Below, in pieces: positions 43,066 through 51,389 of a stretch of DNA of 64,000 nt. Under the pieces are notes generated by a model. It made no database searches. It was not told the DNA's origin and was given only the letters and a program-made list of their open reading frames with translations. Numbering within the stretch: the stretch's first letter is position 1; each line of letters begins with the position of its first letter. The stretch lies in NCBI GenBank assembly GCA_958437935.1, contig CAUBPS010000004.1:62001-126000 (forward strand), given 5' to 3'. A program made the position numbers and the translations under genes. The stretch is from an uncultured Collinsella sp. Lineage in GTDB: Bacteria; Actinomycetota; Coriobacteriia; Coriobacteriales; Coriobacteriaceae.

Positions 43066-43083
43066 GTGTTGATGGGGAGAGGC

Positions 43084-44244
43084 ATGTCGGATTCGCCTAA
43101 CTTTTTGACGTATGCCCAGACGGCGTTTGATTCGTTTGAGGATCGGCCGTTTTGCGCGGTGGACAGCCTGGTGTTTGCGTGGCTGTCGTATTTGCATCTT
43201 CCGGACGATATGCCGGAGCTTGTCGGCTGGCAGGGGCTGGACGTGCGTGAGCTGCTACGTGCCGAGTGCTACCAGGACATGATTGGTGACCTGTGGGACC
43301 CGGAGGAGAGTCGCGCCTTGCTGGAGGCTGTTGCGGCAAGTCCTCGCTACCGCGGCGTGCGCGTTTGCGGTTATCGTGACGTGAACGATGCGTCGATGAC
43401 GGAGCAATTTGCAGCCATGACGTTCCGATTTCCGGCAGGATTTAGCTACCTTTCCTTCCGCGGGACCGACAGCACGATCGTGGGCTGGAAAGAGGACTTT
43501 AACATGGCGTTCCGGTGCCCCGTGCCCTCCCAGGAATCTGCGGCGCGTTATGTGGACGAGGCAGCGGCCGCGATTGATGGACTGCTCTTGTGCGGAGGCC
43601 ATTCCAAGGGCGGAAACTTGGCGGTGTATGGCGCTGCGATGTGTTCCGGCGCTGTTCACAACCGGATTGAGCGGGCCTTCTCGCATGATGGTCCCGGCTT
43701 TGTCGAGGAGTTCTTGAGTGGCGACGCCTTTGCGGGCCTGTCCGGTCGCATCGATAAAACCCTGCCGCAGTCGTCGATTTTCGGCATGATGTTCGAGACG
43801 CAGGAGGACTATGCCATCGTCGAGAGCACGGAGTTCAGCCTGCTGCAACATAATCCCTTTAGCTGGGTCGTTGACGGCTGCGACTTTGTGTATTGCGAGC
43901 GCCTGTCTGCCGGCGCGCGATACGTCGATAGCTCTATTCGTGAGATGTTGCTTGCAGTGGAGCCTGCCGAGCGCGAGCGCTTCGTAGATGCGCTGTTCTC
44001 CGTGTTTGAAGCCACGGGCGCCGAACGGTTCGCGGATATCGCAGGGAATCTGCGCGAGAGCCTGCCGGTGATGCTCCAGACGGCTCAGGGCTTCGACAAG
44101 GATACGCGCCGCTTTATCTCGCAGACCATCGCGGCGATCCTTAAATGCGCGCTGCTGCCCAAACGCCCTGAGTTCAACGTTCCTGGCGCTGGCAAGAGCC
44201 TGGCGGAGCAGCTTGAGGCGTGGCAGTCCGAGCTCCTGCACTAG
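43084..44244 (+). CDS. DUF2974 (Mbeg1-like) alpha/beta-hydrolase protein
   Basis: A 386-residue protein of the DUF2974 family, lipase-like alpha/beta hydrolases. The nucleophile elbow is CGGHSKGGNLAVYGA (Ser in GHSKG), preceded by FSYLSFRGTDSTIVGWKEDFNMAF, the usual oxyanion-side strand. No signal peptide or membrane helix. It may act on lipids or esters in the cytoplasm; function is unproven. ATG 43084 follows GGGGAGAG. The gene is bracketed by a near-perfect 30-bp inverted repeat (43036-43065 and 44283-44312), suggesting either a mobile cassette or repeat-family insertion on both sides. Confidence 0.82.
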   Translation: MSDSPNFLTYAQTAFDSFEDRPFCAVDSLVFAWLSYLHLPDDMPELVGWQGLDVRELLRAECYQDMIGDLWDPEESRALLEAVAASPRYRGVRVCGYRDVNDASMTEQFAAMTFRFPAGFSYLSFRGTDSTIVGWKEDFNMAFRCPVPSQESAARYVDEAAAAIDGLLLCGGHSKGGNLAVYGAAMCSGAVHNRIERAFSHDGPGFVEEFLSGDAFAGLSGRIDKTLPQSSIFGMMFETQEDYAIVESTEFSLLQHNPFSWVVDGCDFVYCERLSAGARYVDSSIREMLLAVEPAERERFVDALFSVFEATGAERFADIAGNLRESLPVMLQTAQGFDKDTRRFISQTIAAILKCALLPKRPEFNVPGAGKSLAEQLEAWQSELLH

Positions 44245-44253
44245 CAGTTGGTT

Positions 44254-44312
44254 CATTGGGGTCAAGTTTGTCTGCACCATGTTGGTGCAAAGTAACATGA
44301 CCCCAATGCACC
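44254..44312 (+). repeat. Right inverted repeat and hairpin after the DUF2974 gene
   Basis: Bases 44283-44312 are the right 30-bp copy of the repeat at 43036-43065. A further diverged inverted copy at 44254-44279 pairs with it around TGT (22 of 26 positions), making a long hairpin downstream of the gene. Three copies of one unit therefore surround this gene. Confidence 0.82.
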
Positions 44313-44389
44313 AATCTCCGATGCGCGCGGGGCGGGCTCGACCGCTATACTGATTCGTGCTGAAATCGATCTAGAACGGAATGCCGTAT

Positions 44390-45394
44390 ATGAAAATCAA
44401 TCACGCAATCCTGCATATCCTGGACTTTGACTCGGCTGTCAACGTCATGAGCCAGCGCGAGCTCGATATCGAGAGCCGTACCGTGCGCAACTTCGTGACC
44501 ACGCACCTGCGCCGCGCTCGCACGTCTGCCGATAACAAGCGTGCCACGTTTGCCGAGAACTCCGCATTCGGCGGCGAGCTCAAGGGCTATTTCTTTGGCG
44601 AGCGCGAGTTCGTAGACCTGTCGCAGCAGATTGCGGAGTTCATCTCTTCGGAGCTTACCAAGGCCGAAAAGGCCGAGTCCACCGACGTGCTTGTGGCGGA
44701 CTTTGACGATGACGAGGACGCCCGCTGGTTTGCCGTGATGCTGCTTGGCTCCAAGCAGGCCTTTATGCACGAGGTGGGCCGCGAGGAGGGCGAGGTGCGC
44801 AACGATATCGCGCGCCATTACGCCATTCTGCCGAACCCTTCGCAAAAGGTGCCGAGCTACGCAATCGTGCGTGCGAGCACCATGGAGATCGGCTACGTGG
44901 ACAAGAAGCGCAAGATCGCCGGCGAGGACCGCATGCTTATTCCTGACGGGCTGCTGCAGTGCGATACGGGCGTGTCGGGCAAGGAAATCATCGACACCGT
45001 GACGCGTGTGGTCGAGGAGGTTGCCGAGGAGCACGGCGCCAACACGGCCGTGGCGCTCGCCAAGGTCAAGGCCGCTGTTGCCGAGAAGGTCGAAGACGAC
45101 GAGGAACTGCCGCCTTGGGATATCGTCGACGAGGTCTTTGAGGACGAGCCGGTCATCAAAGAGAGCGTGCGTGCGGCGCTGACCGAGGAGAAGGTGCCCG
45201 AGCGCGTGCCCGTGGAGCGCAAACAGGTCGAGCGCGCGGCCGTGCGCAATCATAAGATTCGTACCGACACGGGCATCGAAATCAGCTTCCCGGCCGAGAT
45301 GGGCTCGAACTCCGAGTACATCGAGTTCGTCAACGAGCCCAACGGCCTCATCTCCATCGAGCTCAAAAACATCGGGTCAATTGAGAATCGATAA
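44390..45394 (+). CDS. Nucleoid-associated protein (NdpA/YejK family)
   Basis: A 334-residue member of the 37-kDa nucleoid-associated family (PF04245), soluble DNA-binding proteins of largely unknown function. Recognisable elements are KINHAILHILDFDSA at the start, FFGEREFVDLSQQIAEFI, YAIVRASTMEIGYVDKKRKIAGED and the C-terminal IEISFPAEMGSNSEYIEFVNEPNGLISIELKNIG. The ATG at 44390 is correctly spaced from GAACGGA, whereas an ATG three codons earlier touches it. It is followed by a terminator. Confidence 0.85.
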   Translation: MKINHAILHILDFDSAVNVMSQRELDIESRTVRNFVTTHLRRARTSADNKRATFAENSAFGGELKGYFFGEREFVDLSQQIAEFISSELTKAEKAESTDVLVADFDDDEDARWFAVMLLGSKQAFMHEVGREEGEVRNDIARHYAILPNPSQKVPSYAIVRASTMEIGYVDKKRKIAGEDRMLIPDGLLQCDTGVSGKEIIDTVTRVVEEVAEEHGANTAVALAKVKAAVAEKVEDDEELPPWDIVDEVFEDEPVIKESVRAALTEEKVPERVPVERKQVERAAVRNHKIRTDTGIEISFPAEMGSNSEYIEFVNEPNGLISIELKNIGSIENR

Positions 45395-45420
45395 ACTGCG
45401 CTTGTAAGCTGCAGAAAAAC

Positions 45421-45455
45421 AAAGGTCGAAACCCTTCGGGACTTCGGCCTTTTTG
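45421..45455 (+). terminator. Terminator of the nucleoid-associated protein gene
   Basis: AAGGTCGAA with TTCGGCCTT (one G-U) enclosing CCC-TTC-GGG, then TTTTT. Confidence 0.85.
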
Positions 45456-45500
45456 CTTGGAGCTGAATTGAGTTGCAGACTGAGCATAAGTCAGCGAAAA

Positions 45501-45592
45501 CGCCCCAGAGTGAGCAAGGTGACGTGAAAGAGGAGGGCATTGACCTTCTGGTCATGCCCGACGATTGAACGTCAGATTGCCGCTCTGGGGCG
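45501..45592. ncRNA. Conserved structured motif, copy A
   Basis: A 92-base nested structure: stem 45501-45510/45583-45592 (10 bp), stem 45514-45517/45577-45580, internal loop GG/GA, stem 45520-45525/45569-45574, an internal loop with GAAAGAGGA on the left and GACGATTGA on the right, and an inner hairpin 45535-45545/45550-45559 with TTCT loop. Copy B at 63175-63275 has the same order of parts and the same loop sequences but different stem sequences that still pair. Which strand is transcribed is not certain; on the minus strand it lies in the 3' region of dapH and ends in TTTT. Confidence 0.65.
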
Positions 45593-45608
45593 TATGCAGC
45601 GTCGAGCC

Positions 45609-45636
45609 GTTACGGCGTTTGGTAAAACGCCGTAAC
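45609..45636 (-). terminator. Hairpin after the dapH stop codon
   Basis: GTTACGGCGTTT with AAACGCCGTAAC, a perfect 12-bp stem three bases downstream of dapH. No T-run follows on the minus strand, so it may protect the mRNA end more than terminate. Confidence 0.5.
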
Positions 45637-45638
45637 CA

Positions 45639-46358
45639 TTAGAGTTGGCGGAGACCCTCTTCCAAGCCGGTTTTGCTGTCGGTCTGGGCGTCGCGCATCT
45701 TGATGACACGGGCAGGAACGCCGGCCACGACGGCGCCGGCGGGGACGTCCTCGACGCACACGGCGCCGGCGGCAACGACAGCACCCTTGCCCACGCGCAC
45801 GCCCTCCAGGACCACGGCGTTGGCGCCAATCATGACATCATCCTCGATGATGACGGGCGTGGCGCTCGCGGGCTCAACGACGCCTGCCAGCACGGTGCCG
45901 GCGCCGATATGGCAGTTCTTGCCCACGGTTGCGCGGCCGCCCAGGACGGCGCCCATATCAATCATAGAGCCCTCGCCGATAACGGAGCCGATGTTGATGA
46001 TGGCACCCATCATGATGACGGCGCGATCGCCGATCTCGACGCGGTCGCGGATGATCGCGCCCGGCTCGATGCGGGCGTTGATGCCCTTAAGGTCGAGCAT
46101 GGGCACGGCGGAGTTGCGGCAGTCGTTCTCCACGTCGTAGTAGTCGATGGAGTCGGCGTTGGCGTCGAGGATTGCCTTGAGCTCATCCCAGTCACCAAAG
46201 ACGGTCTTGCCACGACGGCCACCGTAGACGTGCGCATCGCCCCAGGCAACCTTCATGCCGGGCTTCTCGCGCACATACAGCTTGACGGGCGTCTTTTTAG
46301 GCGCGGTGGCGATGTAATTGATAATCTCCTGGGCATCCATCTCGGCTGCGTTACTCAT
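45639..46358 (-). CDS. dapH: Tetrahydrodipicolinate N-acetyltransferase
   Basis: A 239-residue enzyme of the acetylase branch of diaminopimelate synthesis. The N-terminal domain [21 protein letters not shown] is typical of DapH and absent in the succinyl-transferring DapD. The rest is a left-handed beta helix of hexapeptide repeats ([53 protein letters not shown]). It is the last gene of the minus-strand lysine operon, about 40 bases after dapB, and would use acetyl-CoA to acetylate tetrahydrodipicolinate. Confidence 0.92.
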   Translation of the reverse strand: MSNAAEMDAQEIINYIATAPKKTPVKLYVREKPGMKVAWGDAHVYGGRRGKTVFGDWDELKAILDANADSIDYYDVENDCRNSAVPMLDLKGINARIEPGAIIRDRVEIGDRAVIMMGAIINIGSVIGEGSMIDMGAVLGGRATVGKNCHIGAGTVLAGVVEPASATPVIIEDDVMIGANAVVLEGVRVGKGAVVAAGAVCVEDVPAGAVVAGVPARVIKMRDAQTDSKTGLEEGLRQL

Positions 46359-46397
46359 ATGCTGTCTCTCCTTTGGGTGGATTCGGTTGATATCTGG

Positions 46398-47138
46398 TTA
46401 GGCAAACATGACCTGGTCGAACGTATAGAAGCCGGGTTCGCGGGTGACGAGCTTTTGCGCGGCTGCCAAGGCGCCGTTGACAAAGATCTGGCGGCTCGTG
46501 GCGCGATGGCTAAGCGTGACCTCCTCGTCCTGGCCAAAGAAGCTCACCTCGTGCACGCCGGCGACGGTGCCGCCGCGCAGCGAGTGCATGCCGATTTCCT
46601 TGGGATCGCGAGCGCCGCACATGCCCTCGCGACCGTAGACAGGATGATAGCCAGCCTCAGGCTCGGCCTCGACCACGGCGTCGAGTAGCAGCTTGGCGGT
46701 GCCGCTGGGAGCGTCGACCTTTTGGTTGTGGTGCGTCTCGATGATCTCGCAGTCAAAGCTGGGCAGCTCGTGTGTGGCCTGTGCCACCAGATGACGCAGG
46801 GCTGCGATACCGATGGAGTAGTTGCCAGAGTGCATGACCCGGGCGTTCTGACCCAGCTCGCGCAGGCGATCCATCTGCTCGGGCGTATAGCCTGTGGTGC
46901 CCGAGACCAACGCCGCACCCGTGCGCTCGACATAGGCGACGACGGCATCGAAGGTCACGACGTTTGAGAAGTCGATGATGACGTCGGCTGCCGGGGCGTT
47001 CTCGAGCTCGGACAAGTCGAAGCCGATCTGGGCGACGATGTCGAAAACGGGCTGACCGGCGGCGTCGACAATGCCCTCGGCGGTAGTGCGAATGAGCGAG
47101 CCCATGCGGCCCGTTCCCATAATGACGGTCTTAATCAA
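46398..47138 (-). CDS. dapB: 4-hydroxy-tetrahydrodipicolinate reductase
   Basis: A 246-residue NAD(P)H-dependent reductase, second committed step of the lysine/DAP pathway. The nucleotide loop is VIMGTGRMGSLIRTT; DVIIDFSNV and LVSGTTGYT are family signatures; the catalytic-site EIIETHHNQKVDAPSGTAKLL with His-His and Lys is intact. Its start overlaps the 3' end of the lysA-dapA fusion by eight bases, so translation is coupled. dapH follows. Confidence 0.95.
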   Translation of the reverse strand: MIKTVIMGTGRMGSLIRTTAEGIVDAAGQPVFDIVAQIGFDLSELENAPAADVIIDFSNVVTFDAVVAYVERTGAALVSGTTGYTPEQMDRLRELGQNARVMHSGNYSIGIAALRHLVAQATHELPSFDCEIIETHHNQKVDAPSGTAKLLLDAVVEAEPEAGYHPVYGREGMCGARDPKEIGMHSLRGGTVAGVHEVSFFGQDEEVTLSHRATSRQIFVNGALAAAQKLVTREPGFYTFDQVMFA

Positions 47139-48021
47139 GCAGACCAGCTCCCTTCAGAGCATCGGTAAGTGCGGCGCGCGTGTTATCGGCCATGGGGCAC
47201 AGCGGCATGCGATAGTTTGCCTCGATCATACCCATCTGAGCGAGCGCTTCCTTAACGGGGATGGGGTTGACCTCGCTAAAGAGAGCGTTGATGAGCGGCT
47301 GGCCGGCAATCTGGATGTCGCGGGCGCGTGCCACGTCGCCGTCCAGATAGGCGCGGCACATGCCGTGCACGAGCTGCGGCTGAACATCGGCCCACACGCT
47401 GATGGTGCCCGAGGCACCCAGGCTCATGAGCGGCACGGTAAGCGCGTCCTCGCCTGAGTACATACGGAAGTCGTCGGACAGCAGGTGGGCGATCTTGGCC
47501 GCGTAGGCGACGTTGCCCGAGGCTTCCTTAATACCCATGATGTTGGGGTGTGCGGCCAAGCGCTCTACGTTGCGCTCGCTGATGCCGCAGCCGCAGCGGC
47601 CGGGGATGTTGTACAGGATGCAGGGGATGTCCACAGCGTCCGCTACGGTCTTAAAGTGCTGGTAGATACCCTCTTCATTGGACTTGTTGTAGTAGGGGGT
47701 AATGAGCAGCAGGCCGTCGGCTCCCAGGCCTTGATAGGTGAGCGACTTGGTGAGCATGGTCTGCGTGGAGTTAGAGCCCGAGCCTGCAATGACGGGGACG
47801 CGTCCTGCAACCTGCTTGACCACGGCGGCGACGACGGAGTTGTCCTCGTCATCGGTCATCGTGGCACTCTCGCCGGTGGTGCCCAGGGTGAGGATGGCGT
47901 CGGTACCGTTTTGCAGGTGGAAATCGATAAGGCGCTCGAGCGCGTCAAAGTCGACGCTGCCGTCCTTTTTAAACGGCGTGACGAGGGCGACGATCGAGCC
48001 CTCGAGATTGCGGACATCCAT
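47131..48021 (-). CDS. dapA: Possible separate DapA product from an internal start
   Basis: The ATG at 48021 has AAGGAG at ideal spacing and starts MDVRNLEGSIVALVTPF, the normal beginning of a free-standing DapA of 296 residues. It lies inside the lysA-dapA frame with no stop codon between the parts. Independent translation would give DapA in excess over the fusion. The sequence cannot tell whether both forms are made. Confidence 0.55.
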   Translation of the reverse strand: MDVRNLEGSIVALVTPFKKDGSVDFDALERLIDFHLQNGTDAILTLGTTGESATMTDDEDNSVVAAVVKQVAGRVPVIAGSGSNSTQTMLTKSLTYQGLGADGLLLITPYYNKSNEEGIYQHFKTVADAVDIPCILYNIPGRCGCGISERNVERLAAHPNIMGIKEASGNVAYAAKIAHLLSDDFRMYSGEDALTVPLMSLGASGTISVWADVQPQLVHGMCRAYLDGDVARARDIQIAGQPLINALFSEVNPIPVKEALAQMGMIEANYRMPLCPMADNTRAALTDALKGAGLLD

Positions 48022-49440
48022 ATTCTTCTCCTTCGCTTCTGCGATCTGGATGCGTTTGTTCCATTGGGCAGCGACTGCCAGACGCTCGTCCTGAGCACGA
48101 CGGCGGGCGCTTTCGGCGCGCGATTTGGCCAGCAACTCGCGTCCGCACGGCAGTACGTCGAGCGTGGCGAAGTAGTCGCCCGGGCGCTCGGCACGACGGA
48201 TAAGATCCGCCGAGCCGTCGGGACGCAGCAATACCTCGGCAGAGCGCAGGCGCCCGTTGTAGTTGTAGCCCATGGAGTAGCCGTGCGCGCCGGTGTCGTG
48301 GATCACGAGCAGGTCGCCCATGTCGATCTGCGGCAGCTCACGGTCGATGGCGAACTTGTCGTTGTTTTCGCACAGGTTACCCGTGATGTCGTACGTGTTC
48401 GTGACGGGAGCTGCGGACTTGTCGGGGCCACCCGGCTGGCCCATCACTGTAACGTGGTGGTAGGCGCCATACATGGCAGGGCGAATGAGATCGACGGCGC
48501 TTGCGTCGACGCCGATATAGTCCTTGTAAATCTGCTTTTCGTGGATGGCCTTGGTGACCAGGCATCCGTAGGGGCCCATCATAAAGCGGCCCATCTCGGT
48601 GCAGATCGCCACATCGCCCATGCCGGCGGGAACCAGAATCTCGTCGTAGGCTGCGTGTACGCCCTCGCCGATGGCGTGGATGTCGTTAGCCTGCTGCTCG
48701 GGCAGATAGGGGATGCCCACGCCACCGGACAGGTTAATGAAGGCGACATGAGCGCTTGTCTCGCGCTCCAAGCGCACGGCAAGCTCAAAGAGGATGCGTG
48801 CGAGCTTGGGGTAGTAGTCGTTGGTGACGGTGTTGCTGGCAAGGAAGGCGTGGATGCCAAAATTTTCGGCGCCCTTGGCCTTGAGCATGCGGAATGCCTC
48901 AAAGAGCTGCTCGGTGGTCATGCCGTACTTGGAATCGCCCGGGTTGTCCATAATGCCGTTGGAAAGCTGGAACAGACCGCCCGGGTTAAAGCGGCAGCTG
49001 ACCGTCTTGGGGATGGGGCCCGCGACGCGCTCAAAGAACTCGATGTGGCTGATGTCGTCGAAATTGACGATGGCGCCTAGCTTGTCGGCAAGCTCAAAGT
49101 CTGCCGCCGGCGTGTCGTTGGACGAGAACATGATGTCATGGCCGGTGATGCCCAACGAGCGGGCGATCATGAGCTCGGTGTAGCTCGAACAATCGCAACC
49201 GCAACCGTATTCGTTGAGAATGGAGATAAGTGCCGGGTTGGGGTTAGCCTTGACGGCAAAGTACTCCTTAAACCCCGGATTCCACGCAAAGGCGTCGCGC
49301 ACCTCTTGCATGTTGCGGCGGATGCCCGCCTCGTCGTATAGATGAAACGGCGTAGGGAACTGCTCGACGATATGCTCGAGCGTCTCCTTGTCCACAAACG
49401 GCCGCTTGGTCGCATATGCCTCGTTGGGGGTCAATGCCAT
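47131..49440 (-). CDS. lysA-dapA: Diaminopimelate decarboxylase / dihydrodipicolinate synthase in-frame fusion
   Basis: One uninterrupted 769-codon frame. Residues 1-440 are diaminopimelate decarboxylase (PLP, fold type III): EYFAVKANPNPALI with Schiff-base Lys, HAFLASNT, NLSGGVGIPY, CTEMGRFMMGPYG and HDTGAHGYSMGYNYNGR. Residues 474-769 are DapA: VALVTPFKKDGSVD, GTTGESATM, LLITPYYNKSNEEG, ILYNIPGRCG (catalytic Tyr), IMGIKEASGN (Schiff-base Lys). The join is a charged helix with AEAKEKN whose codons contain an AAGGAG six bases before the DapA ATG at 48021. The first and last enzymes of the pathway are thus in one frame, and DapA may also be made separately. A lysine riboswitch precedes the gene. 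Confidence 0.9.
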   Translation of the reverse strand: MALTPNEAYATKRPFVDKETLEHIVEQFPTPFHLYDEAGIRRNMQEVRDAFAWNPGFKEYFAVKANPNPALISILNEYGCGCDCSSYTELMIARSLGITGHDIMFSSNDTPAADFELADKLGAIVNFDDISHIEFFERVAGPIPKTVSCRFNPGGLFQLSNGIMDNPGDSKYGMTTEQLFEAFRMLKAKGAENFGIHAFLASNTVTNDYYPKLARILFELAVRLERETSAHVAFINLSGGVGIPYLPEQQANDIHAIGEGVHAAYDEILVPAGMGDVAICTEMGRFMMGPYGCLVTKAIHEKQIYKDYIGVDASAVDLIRPAMYGAYHHVTVMGQPGGPDKSAAPVTNTYDITGNLCENNDKFAIDRELPQIDMGDLLVIHDTGAHGYSMGYNYNGRLRSAEVLLRPDGSADLIRRAERPGDYFATLDVLPCGRELLAKSRAESARRRAQDERLAVAAQWNKRIQIAEAKEKNMDVRNLEGSIVALVTPFKKDGSVDFDALERLIDFHLQNGTDAILTLGTTGESATMTDDEDNSVVAAVVKQVAGRVPVIAGSGSNSTQTMLTKSLTYQGLGADGLLLITPYYNKSNEEGIYQHFKTVADAVDIPCILYNIPGRCGCGISERNVERLAAHPNIMGIKEASGNVAYAAKIAHLLSDDFRMYSGEDALTVPLMSLGASGTISVWADVQPQLVHGMCRAYLDGDVARARDIQIAGQPLINALFSEVNPIPVKEALAQMGMIEANYRMPLCPMADNTRAALTDALKGAGLLD

Positions 49441-49529
49441 GTCCCGTAAACCTCGCTATCCAGACGGCGCCATCTGCGCATCGAATCCGCATAGCGTGGA
49501 CCCAATGTCCGGATAGCGCTCCCGCATTG

Positions 49530-49678
49530 CTGCAGACAGTCCTGCGGGTGTTTCCCGCAGGCCCACCAGGCCGTTCGTGCCCGAAAAGCCCAGTTCGGCG
49601 GGTTTCGCCTCCCCGCAGGGTCAAAGTCTGCCGACTCGCCCGCGGCTCTTCGTGCCCGCGCCTCTATCAAGTGGTAAA
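49530..49678 (-). promoter_or_regulatory. Lysine riboswitch (L-box)
   Basis: Read on the minus strand this leader has the L-box core in order: GATAGAGGCGCGG, a GAGT region, GGGGAGGCGAAACCCGCCGAA with the invariant GCCGAA, a long hairpin with GCCTGCGGG/CCCGCAGG, and closing CTGTC that pairs with the opening GATAG. It precedes the lysine-pathway operon. Downstream, CGCTATCCGGAC pairs with GTCTGGATAGCG near the lysA start; there is no U-run, so control may act on translation. The 378 bases between lysA and the M20 gene contain this leader and the divergent promoters. Confidence 0.85.
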
Positions 49679-49818
49679 GACCCTACCACGTTGCACTTTA
49701 CCAAACAAGAGTATTCGTATATAGCGTTTAAAAAATGCAGCGTTATGCTAGAAACATGCGCGCCACAAAGCTGCGTCACAATATGCGTGAATGGACGTGT
49801 CCCACGAAAGGATCCTGT

Positions 49819-51006
49819 ATGACCGAGCTCCAAGAACTCCGTCGCTATCGTCGCGATCTGCATCGCATTCCGGAGCTCGACTTCGATCTTGAGCAAACTA
49901 TCGCCTATATCGAGGGCGTGCTCGCTCCGCTTGCCTGCGAGGTGACCTATCCCTGCCCGAGCTGCGTCTGTGCCTTCTTCGATGCCGGTGTGGGCGCTAC
50001 GAATGCCACGGCGATTCGCGCGGATATGGACGCCCTGCCCATCGCGGAGACGACGGGTGCCGCTTTTGCCTCGACGCATCCCGGCAAGATGCACGCGTGC
50101 GGTCACGACGGGCACATGGCTATGGCCCTCGCGGCGGCAACTTTTGTCGACCGTACGATTCGTGAGCAGCCGGGCGTTATTAAGCGCAACGTGCTTTTTG
50201 TGTTCCAGCCGGCCGAGGAAACAACGGGCGGCGCCAAAACGGTGTGCGAGAGTGGTGTGTTCGAACACTTTGGGGTTGATCGCATCTTCGGCTTTCACGT
50301 GTGGCCCGATCTGCCTGCCGGCACGCTGGCGAGCTGCTCCGGTCCGCTGCTGGCGCGCTCGAGCGAGACTCACATTCATATCCATGGCACGAGTATCCAT
50401 ATTGCCAAGACCTATGGCGTTCCGGTCGAGGAATCGCACGATGCCGCGCTGGCGGCTGCCAAGTTCTTGGTTGCCGAGCGCGAGCTGATGGACGAGTTGG
50501 GCGCCGACGAGTCCTGCATTGGCAAGTTCGGTCTGCTGCAGGCAGGCACCGTCTGCAATGCGGTGGCGGGGGAGGCCCATGTCGCCGGCAGCCTGCGCGT
50601 GTTTACGGACGACATGTTCAATCGTGCGCGCGAAGGCGTGCGCCGCGTGTTGGACGAGGCCTGCGCCGCAACGGGCTGCACGTATGATCTCGACTTTGCC
50701 GAGGGCTATCCGCCGGTCGATAACGACCCTGAGCTGTTTGCCTGCATTGCACCTGCTTTGCCCGAGTTGCAACTGGTGAACGAGCCACTACTGATTGCCG
50801 AGGATTTCGCGTTCTATCAGCGCCATCTGCCGGGCGTGTTCTTCTTATTGGGCACGGGCGTGCCTGCCGGCCAAGACAATCCGAGTGACACCGAGGGCTG
50901 CCCCGCCTATGCCGCCAGCGCACTGCATACCGATACCATGCTCTTTGATGAGGAAATCCTGCTCAAAGGCCTCGATGCCTATAAACGATTGCTTTCGCTT
51001 GCCTAA
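49819..51006 (+). CDS. M20-family metal-dependent amidohydrolase (N-acyl amino acid deacylase type)
   Basis: A 395-residue M20D peptidase: RADMDALPIAETTG (metal Asp region), HACGHDGHMAMALAAA with Cys-Gly-His, FVFQPAEETTGGA with the Glu pair, and GTSIHIAKTYGVP in the dimer domain where other members have a GxxAH motif. It is divergent from lysA, so it may be the N-acetyl-diaminopimelate deacetylase needed after DapH, as such a function is otherwise missing here. Hippurate-type substrates are also possible. The ATG follows AAAGGA; a longer open frame upstream has no binding site. Confidence 0.82.
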   Translation: MTELQELRRYRRDLHRIPELDFDLEQTIAYIEGVLAPLACEVTYPCPSCVCAFFDAGVGATNATAIRADMDALPIAETTGAAFASTHPGKMHACGHDGHMAMALAAATFVDRTIREQPGVIKRNVLFVFQPAEETTGGAKTVCESGVFEHFGVDRIFGFHVWPDLPAGTLASCSGPLLARSSETHIHIHGTSIHIAKTYGVPVEESHDAALAAAKFLVAERELMDELGADESCIGKFGLLQAGTVCNAVAGEAHVAGSLRVFTDDMFNRAREGVRRVLDEACAATGCTYDLDFAEGYPPVDNDPELFACIAPALPELQLVNEPLLIAEDFAFYQRHLPGVFFLLGTGVPAGQDNPSDTEGCPAYAASALHTDTMLFDEEILLKGLDAYKRLLSLA

Positions 51007-51083
51007 TGGGCAAAGAAGTAATTGCCTAGAAAATACGAACAGATGTACGGTATAATGAAGATGTAAGTCTATAGAAACGTTTG

Positions 51084-51096
51084 ACGTTATTAACGT
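51084..51096 (+). promoter_or_regulatory. Operator candidate of the higBA module
   Basis: ACGTTA-T-TAACGT, a perfect palindrome between a TATAAT (51051-51056) and the toxin start at 51108. HigA-type antitoxins repress their own promoter through such dyads. Confidence 0.45.
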
Positions 51097-51107
51097 AAGG
51101 CGATACT

Positions 51108-51389
51108 ATGATTGCATCCTATAAAGATGAAGATACCGAACGCTTTGCCATGGGTGTGCGGGTCAGGAAGTTCATTCCTTTTGAGCGGGTCGCATTGAGG
51201 AAGATCCGCCAACTGCAGGTCTGCGCTTCGCTTGATGATCTTCGCATTCCGCCAGGCAACCGCCTTGAAGCATTGAAGGGCGATCGTGCCGGTCAATACA
51301 GTATTCGCGTCAACGAACGCTATCGGGTCTGCTTTGAGTGGAGACAGGGGATGGCTTGGAATGTCGAAATCGTCGATTATCATAAATGA
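51108..51389 (+). CDS. higB: HigB-type (RelE/ParE superfamily) toxin
   Basis: A 93-residue HigB-like mRNA-interferase: KFIPFERVALRKIRQLQVCASLDDLRIPPGNRLEALKGDRAGQYSIRVNERYRVCFEW and a final IVDYHK. The pattern PPGNRLEALKG and SIRVNxxYRxCF is characteristic. The toxin precedes the antitoxin, as is usual for higBA, and overlaps it by 29 bases. Function as a toxin is inferred from family and gene order. Confidence 0.88.
   Translation: MIASYKDEDTERFAMGVRVRKFIPFERVALRKIRQLQVCASLDDLRIPPGNRLEALKGDRAGQYSIRVNERYRVCFEWRQGMAWNVEIVDYHK

Noticed and set aside
47485..49080. 531-codon plus-strand open frame opposite lysA-dapA
   Set aside because: Antisense to well-conserved LysA and DapA motifs; no ribosome binding site.
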